DNA of 7,134 nt from a bacterium (GTDB lineage Bacteria > Vulcanimicrobiota > Xenobia > Xenobiales > Xenobiaceae), in NCBI GenBank assembly GCA_017444165.1, contig JAFSXH010000238.1, positions 1 through 7,134 of the forward strand. The letters run 5' to 3'. The first letter of the stretch is position 1; each line of letters opens with the position of its first letter. Below the pieces are notes generated by a model that saw only the letters and a list, made by a program, of their open reading frames with translations, did no database searches and was not told the origin of the DNA. Shown here piece after piece: positions 1 through 6,084 of this stretch. The translations under genes were made by a program, and so were the position numbers.

Positions 1-1
1 G

Positions 2-1426
2 CAGGTCGTAGATGAAGTTTTAGAGCTCTTTATAGATCTCGGAGCAGATGAGAGTCAGATAGAATTCCCCGTAGTTTACGCCTCTGCTCGCCGTCAAGTG
101 GCCTCTTTGAATCCTGAAGGACCTTTTGAAAATTTAAAGCCTCTCTACGATACGATAGTTGAACATATTCCTTGTCCTCAAGGTGATCCCGATGCTCCTT
201 TGCAGATGCAAGTTAGTAATTTAGATTACGATGAGTACGTGGGCCGCTTGGCTGTAGGCAGAATTTTAAATGGCAAGATAACCCCCTCTAAACCTGTAGC
301 TTATGGAAAGAGTGCCGAGGAGTGCAAAACGGGCAAGATCGGCCAGGTTATGGGATATGTCGGTTTAGGCCGCAAGCCTATCGAAAGTGCCACCGTAGGC
401 GACATCGTCTCCTTGACAGGGTTAGCAGGAGTGGCTTTAGGCGATACTGTCACTGAGTTCGATCCTGAATTGCGTCGTTTTTCGGCAGGTTTAGAGATCG
501 AAGAACCTACTTTAGCTATGAACTTTATGGCCACTGATATCCCCGTTGCTGGGCGTGATGGCAAGTATGTCACCTCTAGACAGTTGCGCGATCGTCTCTT
601 CCGTGAAGCTGAGCGCAATGTCGGATTGCGGGTTACGGCATGTGAAGGAACGACTGACTCTTTCGAAGTCTGTGGCAGGGGTGAGTTGCATCTTTCCATC
701 TTGTTAGAGACCATGCGCCGTGAAGGTTATGAGCTTTCGGTGACAGCTCCGCGAGTTATCACTAAGACTATTGATGGAGTTTTGCATGAACCCATAGAGA
801 ATCTCACTTTAGATATTCCCGAAGAGAATTTGGGAGCCGTTATGGAAAAGGTCGGAGCTCGAAAAGGTGAGTTGATCAATATGACTGGCAGCGGTACTGG
901 TCGAGTCCATTTGGAATTTTCTATTCCCGCTCGCGGTCTGGTAGGTTTCCGTTCAGATTTTCTCACTTTGACGCGCGGTTATGGAGTGATGAATTATCTC
1001 TTTGCTGGTTACGGGCCTTTCAGAGGCGAGATCGCTCGCAGAACTAGGGGATCTTTAGTTACTCAAGAGACTGGACCCGCGACCTCTTACGCTCTCTACA
1101 ATTTGCAAGATCGCGGCACTTTCTTTATCTCTCCAGGAGAAGAGATCTACACGGGGCAGATTGTAGGTGAACATTGCCGTTTGAGTGATCTCGACGTTAA
1201 TGCCTGTAAGAAGAAGCATGTCACTAATATGCGCTCTTCTACATCTGATGAGGCTGTGCGTTTAGATGAACCTCGTCACTTAACCTTGGAGCAGTGCTTA
1301 GAGTTTATCGCTGATGATGAATTGGTAGAGATCACTCCGCACTTCTTGCGCATGCGCAAGACCGTTTTAGATCCAGCTGCTAGAGCTAAATTGCGCAAGG
1401 ATAAAGAGAAGCGTGAGGGTGTTTAA
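2..1426 (+). CDS. typA: TypA/BipA ribosome-associated GTPase, 5'-truncated by window edge
   Basis: TypA (BipA) is a translational GTPase of the EF-G/LepA group that binds 70S ribosomes and supports 50S assembly and growth under cold or stress. The reading frame is open to the left edge, and the first visible residues (VVDEVLELFIDLGA) match the stretch just after the NKxD nucleotide-binding motif of the family. The G1-G4 motifs and about 130 residues are therefore missing only because the window starts late. The G5-type motif YASA is visible about 26 residues in. It is followed by the domain II barrel (MQVSNLDYDEYVGR), the EF-G-like domain III (CGRGELHLSILLETMRREG), the domain V region (GRVHLEFSIPARGLVGFRS) and the TypA-specific C-terminal domain (YALYNLQDRGTFFI, TNMRSSTSDEAVRL, DDELVEITP). 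About 474 residues are present against about 607 in E. coli BipA, so the C-terminus is complete. The GTG codon at 98 is internal, not the start. Identification is secure. Confidence 0.97.
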   Translation, partial: QVVDEVLELFIDLGADESQIEFPVVYASARRQVASLNPEGPFENLKPLYDTIVEHIPCPQGDPDAPLQMQVSNLDYDEYVGRLAVGRILNGKITPSKPVAYGKSAEECKTGKIGQVMGYVGLGRKPIESATVGDIVSLTGLAGVALGDTVTEFDPELRRFSAGLEIEEPTLAMNFMATDIPVAGRDGKYVTSRQLRDRLFREAERNVGLRVTACEGTTDSFEVCGRGELHLSILLETMRREGYELSVTAPRVITKTIDGVLHEPIENLTLDIPEENLGAVMEKVGARKGELINMTGSGTGRVHLEFSIPARGLVGFRSDFLTLTRGYGVMNYLFAGYGPFRGEIARRTRGSLVTQETGPATSYALYNLQDRGTFFISPGEEIYTGQIVGEHCRLSDLDVNACKKKHVTNMRSSTSDEAVRLDEPRHLTLEQCLEFIADDELVEITPHFLRMRKTVLDPAARAKLRKDKEKREGV

Positions 1427-1467
1427 GCTGTATTTCTAAAATTCGCTTGTTTCTTTTGTATCTGAAT

Positions 1468-1550
1468 AGTTAGCTCTTTTCGTTGTCATTTCAATTTTAT
1501 TTTGTATTTGACCCTAAAGAGCTAACTGCTTTTTGTGTTTTCTTTATTTA
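1468..1550 (+). terminator. Perfect 12-bp inverted repeat plus T-rich tail, likely typA terminator
   Basis: The arms at 1468-1479 (agttagctcttt) and 1516-1527 (aaagagctaact) are exact reverse complements separated by 36 bases. A possible G-U pair extends them at 1467/1528. The right arm is followed after two bases by five T residues at 1530-1534 and then further T-rich sequence to about 1550, as in an intrinsic terminator for typA, whose stop lies 42 bases before the left arm. The loop is unusually long for a terminator. The loop also contains a weak promoter-like pair, TTGTCA at 1483-1488 and TATTTG at 1505-1510 with a 16-base spacer. The repeat could therefore instead, or also, be an operator around a promoter for the downstream operon. 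The repeat is certain; its role is inferred. Confidence 0.5.
1483..1510 (+). promoter_or_regulatory. Weak candidate sigma70-type promoter for the accessory operon
   Basis: TTGTCA (1483-1488) differs from the consensus -35 at one position. It is followed after 16 bases by TATTTG (1505-1510), which keeps only the TAT of a -10 box. It is the best pair I could find in the 136-base spacer before the three-gene operon, and it falls inside the loop of the 12-bp inverted repeat. AT-rich spacers produce such matches by chance, so this is only a candidate. Confidence 0.2.
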
Positions 1551-1560
1551 GAGGTAAAGG
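1551..1560 (+). promoter_or_regulatory. Ribosome binding site that fixes the start of the Mod-like gene
   Basis: The purine-rich stretch gaggtaaagg ends two bases before ATG 1563; its GAGG core lies eight bases upstream of that ATG. The upstream in-frame TTG at 1533 has only T-rich sequence before it, so ATG 1563 is the likely start. Confidence 0.6.
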
Positions 1561-1562
1561 TT

Positions 1563-2666
1563 ATGGATAAAAATGAAGAGATGGAGTCAGTCCATTTATA
1601 TAGCACTTTACCGCTCTTTGATGATGAAGTTTGTTCTGAATGTCTTCCTTATGAAGAGGATAATATCTCGATCACTTATGAAAAAAGAGGTGAAGATAGA
1701 GAGTTTGGGAGTGAACTGAGAAATCAAATTTACGGTCTGCACTGGCCAGGTAAGTTTAATTCTAAACTTAAAAGTCAAGCTCCCATAGATGCTTATTTGC
1801 GTTTTTGTCCTGAAAAAAGTTTTAATGAGGATGATAGCAAGAATATCTGTATTGAGGGTGACTCTCTGCTTACTTTGAAATTCTTAAAAAATGATTATGA
1901 GGAAAAGATCAAAGTTATTTATATAGATTTGTCTTATAAAATATTAGATAATTCCTGTAAAGACAAGAATAAGCGAATAGCTTATTGGTTGTCTGATGTG
2001 TATGAAAAATTGAATATAGCTAAAGATCTTTTGTCTAATAATGGTTTGATATTTTTAATAGTTGAGGGGAATGAGTTAGCGGATCTAATTCTGATTTGTT
2101 ATGAAATTTTCGGTCGGGATAATCTCTTAGGTATCTTTCCGCGTTTGACTAATAGATCGAGTAAAACGGCCAAGGTTATATCTCAAAATAACGATTTTAT
2201 AGTGGCTTTTTCTCGCAGTGAGGATTTTACGCTCAATCTTCCCATACGCAGTGATAAAGGTGGTGTCAAAACTCGTCCCATTTCCACTTTGGATTTTATA
2301 GATAATCGTTACAGTAACGATAAAGCGAGAAAGGATCTCATTGCTATTTTTGGCAAGAAGATCTTTGATAGCCCTAAACCAGTGAATTTGGTGCGCGATC
2401 TCCTTTGTTTAGCTTCTGACAGTGATAGTCTAATTTTAGATCTATCCTCAAAGAGTGGAGTTGTGGGACAAGCTGTTTTAGAATTAAATGCTCAGGACAA
2501 TGGTCGAAGGAATTTTATTTTGGCAGATGTCGGAGACAATGTAGCAGAGCGAGTGCGGGCAATTGGTAAAAAGTTGCAAAAAGAGGACGATTTTAGTAAT
2601 TTATGGATGGATTTGGGATTTAAATATTTTCACATCGTAGACACTTTCAAAGAAGTAGACAAGTGA
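1563..2666 (+). CDS. Catalytically degenerate type III Mod-like DNA methyltransferase (pseudoenzyme)
   Basis: The 367-residue product resembles the Mod subunit of type III restriction-modification enzymes (beta-class N6-adenine or N4-cytosine methyltransferases). Family landmarks are visible in order: YGLHWPGK (residues 57-64), IEGDSLLTLKFL (97-108), the motif IV region KVIYIDLSY (117-125), WLSDVYEKLNIAKDLL (142-157) with NGLIFLIVEGNE (160-171), FDSPKPVNLVRDLL (268-281), and the motif I region LILDLSSKSGVVGQAVLEL (290-308). Active relatives have DPPY where this protein has DLSY (122-125), and DFFAGSGTT where this one has DLSSKSGVV (293-301). Both the catalytic and the SAM-binding signatures are therefore lost. 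Only about 50 residues separate FIVAFSR from FDSPKP, where Mod proteins carry a target-recognition region of a couple of hundred. The frame is intact. It probably does not methylate DNA; whether it still binds DNA or partners is unknown. It heads a same-strand cluster, with 51 bases before the next gene. Confidence 0.8.
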   Translation: MDKNEEMESVHLYSTLPLFDDEVCSECLPYEEDNISITYEKRGEDREFGSELRNQIYGLHWPGKFNSKLKSQAPIDAYLRFCPEKSFNEDDSKNICIEGDSLLTLKFLKNDYEEKIKVIYIDLSYKILDNSCKDKNKRIAYWLSDVYEKLNIAKDLLSNNGLIFLIVEGNELADLILICYEIFGRDNLLGIFPRLTNRSSKTAKVISQNNDFIVAFSRSEDFTLNLPIRSDKGGVKTRPISTLDFIDNRYSNDKARKDLIAIFGKKIFDSPKPVNLVRDLLCLASDSDSLILDLSSKSGVVGQAVLELNAQDNGRRNFILADVGDNVAERVRAIGKKLQKEDDFSNLWMDLGFKYFHIVDTFKEVDK

Positions 2667-2717
2667 TTAAAGTTTTGCTAAATTGAAAGGGTTGAATTAC
2701 AAGCAGAGGTTGAGGTT

Positions 2718-3971
2718 ATGGCAATAGTAGAACGTGGTTTTAGGAGCAAGTTGCAGGGAAATATCGATCTCAATAGATCGTTTGCTATACATTTAGATAT
2801 AGAAGGATCGAGTGTTTACGATTTCTCATGTTTTGGAGTAGATGCGAATAACAATCTTTCCGATGAACGTTACATGATCTTTTACAATCAACTCAATAGT
2901 CCCAAAAATGAACTCTCTATGCGTTTAATAAATAACGGCTGTGAGATCAATGCCAATCTATTGCAGTTGCCTGCCAGTGTGAATAAATTAGTTCTCACTG
3001 CCAGTATTGATGGAAATGGAGTAATGGGAGATATTCGCAAGCAAAATTTGCTGATCTCTCAAAATGGTGTAACTATCTTTGAGGCTCATTTTCCTGGAAA
3101 GATCTTCCAATTAGAAAAGAGTTTAATTGTAGCGGAAATATATAAACACAATGGAGAGTGGCGCATTAATTTTGTAGCTCAAGGGTTTGTTGGTGGTCTA
3201 TCTGATCTTTTGAAACATTATGGAGGCGAAGAGGATACTTCTGTCTCCGCACCAGAGCCAGCTCCTGCACCTGCGCCAGTACCGATGCCAGTTAGTGCTC
3301 CAGCTCCAGCACCGAATCCAACACCAGCTCCAGCACCGTCTCCAGCCCCTGTTTCTGCTCCTAAGCCAAAAGTTGGAGATACAATTAAATTTGGAAAATT
3401 CGCAGTTGAAGAGGGTGGCAAACCTGAACCTATAGAGTGGCAGATCTTAGATATACAGAACAATAGAGCTCTGCTCTTGTCTCTTTACAGCTTGACTTCT
3501 ATGCCTATAGTTCGCTCCAGTACTTACAAAGATGCCGCCGCCAGTGAAGTTAGTGGTTGGTTGAATGCTGAATTTATAGGGAAGTCATTTACGAGTGAAG
3601 AGGCTAAACGCATAGTTGTCTCTCGTTTGACTAATAAGCGTGTAGGTTTGAGCTTTGTTAAAGAAGATGAATTGCCAGACTTAAACACTAAAGTATTTTT
3701 GTTGAGTTTGGCTGAAGTTTTGCGCTATTTACCAGATGATGATGGCAAGATGGAAGGCAAGAGCAGCCAAAAGCGTGTTTGTAAAGCTACAGAGTTTGCT
3801 CGTTACAAAGGGGCTATACCTTGCGGAGGTTACGTCAACTGGTGGTTGCGTTCGTCTTGCGAGAGGAATGGAAGTGCCATCTGCGTCAGTTGTCGCGGCA
3901 ATATCTGTTCGCGAACTTTGGCTTCTTCTGGTTGTGGAGTTCGGCCAGCCATGTGGATAGAATTGGATTGA
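2718..3971 (+). CDS. TerD-family domain, Pro/Ala linker and DUF6273-like (C-type-lectin-like) domain fusion
   Basis: A 417-residue three-part protein. Residues 1-170 form a TerD-family domain: RGFRSKL (6-12), VYDFSCFGVDA (33-43), LSDERYMIFYNQ (47-58), EKSLIVAEIYK (133-143), WRINFVAQGFVGGLSDLL (148-165). TerD domains are soluble calcium-binding modules of tellurite and stress-response systems. Residues 178-218 are an Ala-Pro repeat linker. Residues 219-417 match DUF6273-type domains: GDTIKFGKF (220-228), EPIEWQILDI (237-246), KVFLLSLAEVLRYL (325-338), NWWLRSS (374-380), ending GVRPAMWI (407-414). The closing WWLRS...GVRPA pattern resembles sulfatase-modifying-factor and C-type-lectin-like folds used for ligand binding. 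The stretch between these motifs holds five Cys in 26 residues and mostly NNY codons. There is no signal peptide or membrane segment, so it should be cytosolic. ATG 2718 is preceded by a purine-rich gaggttgagg site. The next gene follows after nine bases. The domain calls are strong; the ligand and role are unknown. Confidence 0.82.
   Translation: MAIVERGFRSKLQGNIDLNRSFAIHLDIEGSSVYDFSCFGVDANNNLSDERYMIFYNQLNSPKNELSMRLINNGCEINANLLQLPASVNKLVLTASIDGNGVMGDIRKQNLLISQNGVTIFEAHFPGKIFQLEKSLIVAEIYKHNGEWRINFVAQGFVGGLSDLLKHYGGEEDTSVSAPEPAPAPAPVPMPVSAPAPAPNPTPAPAPSPAPVSAPKPKVGDTIKFGKFAVEEGGKPEPIEWQILDIQNNRALLLSLYSLTSMPIVRSSTYKDAAASEVSGWLNAEFIGKSFTSEEAKRIVVSRLTNKRVGLSFVKEDELPDLNTKVFLLSLAEVLRYLPDDDGKMEGKSSQKRVCKATEFARYKGAIPCGGYVNWWLRSSCERNGSAICVSCRGNICSRTLASSGCGVRPAMWIELD
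3249..3371 (+). repeat. Ala-Pro repeat linker region with 15-bp direct repeat
   Basis: This encodes a low-complexity Ala/Pro/Ser linker (residues 178-218) between the TerD and DUF6273-like domains. At DNA level ccagctccagcaccg occurs exactly at 3300-3314 and again at 3324-3338, within a longer run of cca/gct/gca units. Such linkers hold domains apart in an extended form and can change length by slippage or recombination. The opposite strand is open here only because of the repeat. Confidence 0.85.
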
Positions 3972-3980
3972 GGTATAGAG

Positions 3981-5234
3981 ATGGAGGTAGTGAGAGGGAC
4001 GAGGGGTAAGCTCTCGGATTATTCTGTAAATAGCGATGTAAGTTTAGAGGTACTGTTATCTGCCAGAGGTTACCGCAAGTGTAAATTTTTATGTTTGGGT
4101 ATAGATAAAAATAAGCAGATTAAGGATCAGGAACACGTCTTTATTGGAAAATTGGACTCATTTCCTGTCTCTAGCCAAGATCGCGGTCTGCGAGATAATA
4201 CGGGATTATTCAAACTCTCTCTCAACTCTTTTCAACATATCGATAAATTTGTTTTTATCTTGCATGTAGAAGATTTTGACTATGATAATGGTCTTTCCCA
4301 TTATGGTTTCAAGATTCTGCAACGTGACAATATTTTAGTCAGTGGTAATTTTTTACTGAACTCTCCCTCTACAGAGAAGACTTTAGTTGTTTTAGAGATA
4401 TATAAAAAGGACGTATGGCGTTTAAATTTTGTCGCTCAAGGATACAGTGAGGGCTTAGGTCCCTTCTTGAGGGGGTATACTTGTGATGAAACGACTCGGC
4501 GTTATATTGAATCCTCCGTGCAAGCGGTTAGGGCGGGGATAAATACACTTCCCAAACCACGAACTGCGATCAATACTCAAGTTCCAACAGCTAGTAATAA
4601 AAATGCGCCAGTCTCTTCCTCGATACCAGTAATCGATGAGCAGGTACAGATAACTTGTGAACCTTTCGTCTGTGAAGTAGTCGATGCTCCTACGCGCATA
4701 TTGGATCAAGAAGATATGGTAATTGCGGTGGATGAATACGGTATGACTCTGCCCGAACCCATCTCTAATAGCAACATTAATATCGTGCAGAGGGGTTTTA
4801 AAACTAATTTAGCTACTCTGTTAGATATATACAATTCCTTTAGCGTAGAGATGAATATTGAGGGAGGCCAGTGTTCGTATAAGTGTTATGTTCTCGATTA
4901 CAATGGCCAAATTTACGCTGGAAATTATGTCGTCAGTGAACAATGCCCCTCAACACCTAAGCAGGAGATTGAGGGGCAGATCATGCCCGAATTATCTTTT
5001 TTTAGTCTCAACTTGATGAGGTTACCCCAAGAAATTCATAAATTGCTATTTATTTTAGAAGATCTCAACATATCTTCATACAATTTGAGTAAATACACCG
5101 TAATCGTCTCCCAATCTGGTAAACCTGTGGCCGCTTGTGAGTCCAATGTTAATAATCTTCCTACTGGGAGGGCTATCACTGGTTTAGAGATATATCGAGA
5201 GGGGGAAAATTGGCAGATCTACTGGCCTAATTGA
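3981..5234 (+). CDS. Protein with two diverged TerD-like domains
   Basis: A 417-residue protein with two copies of a TerD-like fold joined by a polar linker. Domain 1 (about 1-167) starts VVRGTRGKLSDY and ends EIYKKDVWRLNFVAQGYSEG, closely paralleling the TerD domain of the preceding gene. Domain 2 (about 266-417) starts NIVQRGFKTNLATLLDIY (267-284), contains MNIEGG (291-296), and ends GLEIYREGENWQIYWPN. Both copies have lost the conserved YDFSCFG and DxRYMIFYNQ motifs of the neighbour: domain 1 has CKFLCLGID and domain 2 has YKCYVLDYN. Any metal site is therefore doubtful. Domain 2 also stops right after the W position, lacking the roughly 20-residue FVAQGF...GGL...HYGG end seen in the other copies. 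The linker (168-265) is Thr/Pro/Ser/Val-rich with acidic patches. Translation is probably coupled to the previous gene: the gap is nine bases, and a gagg site overlaps the previous stop. There is no signal peptide. Function is unknown; a partner or scaffold for the upstream TerD fusion is plausible. Confidence 0.75.
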   Translation: MEVVRGTRGKLSDYSVNSDVSLEVLLSARGYRKCKFLCLGIDKNKQIKDQEHVFIGKLDSFPVSSQDRGLRDNTGLFKLSLNSFQHIDKFVFILHVEDFDYDNGLSHYGFKILQRDNILVSGNFLLNSPSTEKTLVVLEIYKKDVWRLNFVAQGYSEGLGPFLRGYTCDETTRRYIESSVQAVRAGINTLPKPRTAINTQVPTASNKNAPVSSSIPVIDEQVQITCEPFVCEVVDAPTRILDQEDMVIAVDEYGMTLPEPISNSNINIVQRGFKTNLATLLDIYNSFSVEMNIEGGQCSYKCYVLDYNGQIYAGNYVVSEQCPSTPKQEIEGQIMPELSFFSLNLMRLPQEIHKLLFILEDLNISSYNLSKYTVIVSQSGKPVAACESNVNNLPTGRAITGLEIYREGENWQIYWPN

Positions 5235-6000
5235 CCTTTTCAAACTCCTCACCAGGTACGGAACAGAGTGGGCAAACAAAACCTTCTGGCAATTCTTCGC
5301 CCTCGTACTCATAACCGCAGACGGGGCAGCGCCAGATGGTCTTTTCTGAGCTTTTCGCTGCTGGTTTAGGGGCCTCTTCGGTGGAGACAGTAACCTTTTC
5401 AAAATCGGAAGCTGGATGTTTACACCAGGGGCAGATGAAGTCTGCAGGCAGTTCTTCGCCTACGTACTCATAACCGCAGATTCTGCAACGCCAGATAGTC
5501 TTGCCCGTTGGGGTTGTGCCAACTTTTTTAGGCTTAATGTGACCTTGATAGTAGTCGTAAGTAGCTGAAGCGACCTCGCTCAAAACCTTCATATCGCTAA
5601 CCTTGCCGATGAAGAGGGTGTGAGTTCCCAGATCGATCTTTTGCACCACTTCAGCGGAGATATAAGCGTTAGTCCCTTTGGTTATGTAGAGATCGCCGTT
5701 GTCAGAGCGTTGGCAGTCGTTGAAGTTGGCAAATTTATTGACAGAGCGTCCCGATTGGAAACCGAAGTGTTTAAATAGCTCGAAGTCGGCCTCTTGACTT
5801 ATAATGGAGGCTGTAAATTGACCAGTTTCCATAATGAGATCATGGGTAAAATTGGTCTTGTTGATAGTGACTGAAATTTGATTTGGTTCGGAGGTAACTT
5901 GAGCGACTGTGTTTGTAATACAGCCATTATCTAGATCTTCCTTATGGGTGGTAATCACAAAAAGGCCATAGGAGATCTTGTACATCGCTTTTTTATCCAT
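5227..6000 (-). CDS. Flavin reductase domain fused to two rubredoxin domains (high-molecular-weight rubredoxin type)
   Basis: The 257-residue product begins with an FMN-binding flavin-reductase domain (about 1-156; ISYGLFVITTHKEDLDNGC, NKTNFTHDLI, FKHFGFQSGRSVNKF). Two short rubredoxin domains follow: Cys172/175/190/193 in CRICGYEYVGEELP...CPWC, and Cys225/228/243/246 in CPVCGYEYEGEELP...CPLC. A linker rich in Lys, Pro, Ala and Glu (about 204-219) joins them. Each Cys quartet should hold one iron. Related proteins such as Hrb of Moorella take electrons from NAD(P)H through FMN to rubredoxin and on to flavodiiron or peroxide/oxygen-reducing enzymes, which protects anaerobes. Most relatives I know of carry one rubredoxin domain, so two is notable. 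ATG 5998-6000 is chosen over an upstream TTG (6040-6042) because a GAGG site sits six bases before it. The 3' end overlaps the end of the convergent TerD-like gene by eight bases. Cytosolic. Confidence 0.93.
   Translation of the reverse strand: MDKKAMYKISYGLFVITTHKEDLDNGCITNTVAQVTSEPNQISVTINKTNFTHDLIMETGQFTASIISQEADFELFKHFGFQSGRSVNKFANFNDCQRSDNGDLYITKGTNAYISAEVVQKIDLGTHTLFIGKVSDMKVLSEVASATYDYYQGHIKPKKVGTTPTGKTIWRCRICGYEYVGEELPADFICPWCKHPASDFEKVTVSTEEAPKPAAKSSEKTIWRCPVCGYEYEGEELPEGFVCPLCSVPGEEFEKVN
5230..5502 (-). repeat. Tandem duplication of a rubredoxin module
   Basis: The two rubredoxin domains are encoded by adjacent, similar DNA segments at about 5392-5502 (first domain) and 5230-5346 (second domain). 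They share an exact 18-base block, cgtactcataaccgcaga on the plus strand, at 5304-5321 and 5463-5480. The protein copies agree through KTIWRC..CGYEY.GEELP..F.CP.C. Direct duplication of one domain within the gene is the simplest reading. Confidence 0.75.
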
Positions 6001-6006
6001 GAAAAA

Positions 6007-6010
6007 CCTC
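6007..6010 (-). promoter_or_regulatory. Ribosome binding site that fixes the flavin reductase start
   Basis: On the minus strand GAGG is followed by six bases and then ATG (5998-6000). The alternative TTG at 6040-6042 would add 14 residues that do not belong to the flavin reductase fold, so the ATG is preferred. Confidence 0.6.
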
Positions 6011-6084
6011 ACATGTTTTGAATTTTGAAAGTTTGAGAGCAAGCTCAGTAGTTTACAACTTTAGTCTTTTATTTCTCCTGTATA

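Noticed and set aside
301..966. Minus-strand frames opposite typA
   Set aside because: The compositions are typical of antisense translation, and the plus-strand gene is certain.
98..1426. A separate typA gene starting at GTG 98
   Set aside because: The frame is open to the left edge and the upstream residues match the TypA G-domain end, so GTG 98 is an internal valine.
1533..1562. TTG start adding ten residues to the Mod-like protein
   Set aside because: No ribosome binding site precedes the TTG, whereas ATG 1563 has a strong purine-rich site, and the added residues are not part of the family.
3300..3338. Direct repeats that could suggest a CRISPR array
   Set aside because: Only two 15-base copies, in frame within an Ala-Pro coding linker and without spacer structure.
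3218..3463. Opposite-strand frame rich in Gly and Ala across the linker region
   Set aside because: It is the antisense of the Ala-Pro repeat, has no recognisable protein features, and lies inside a well-supported gene.
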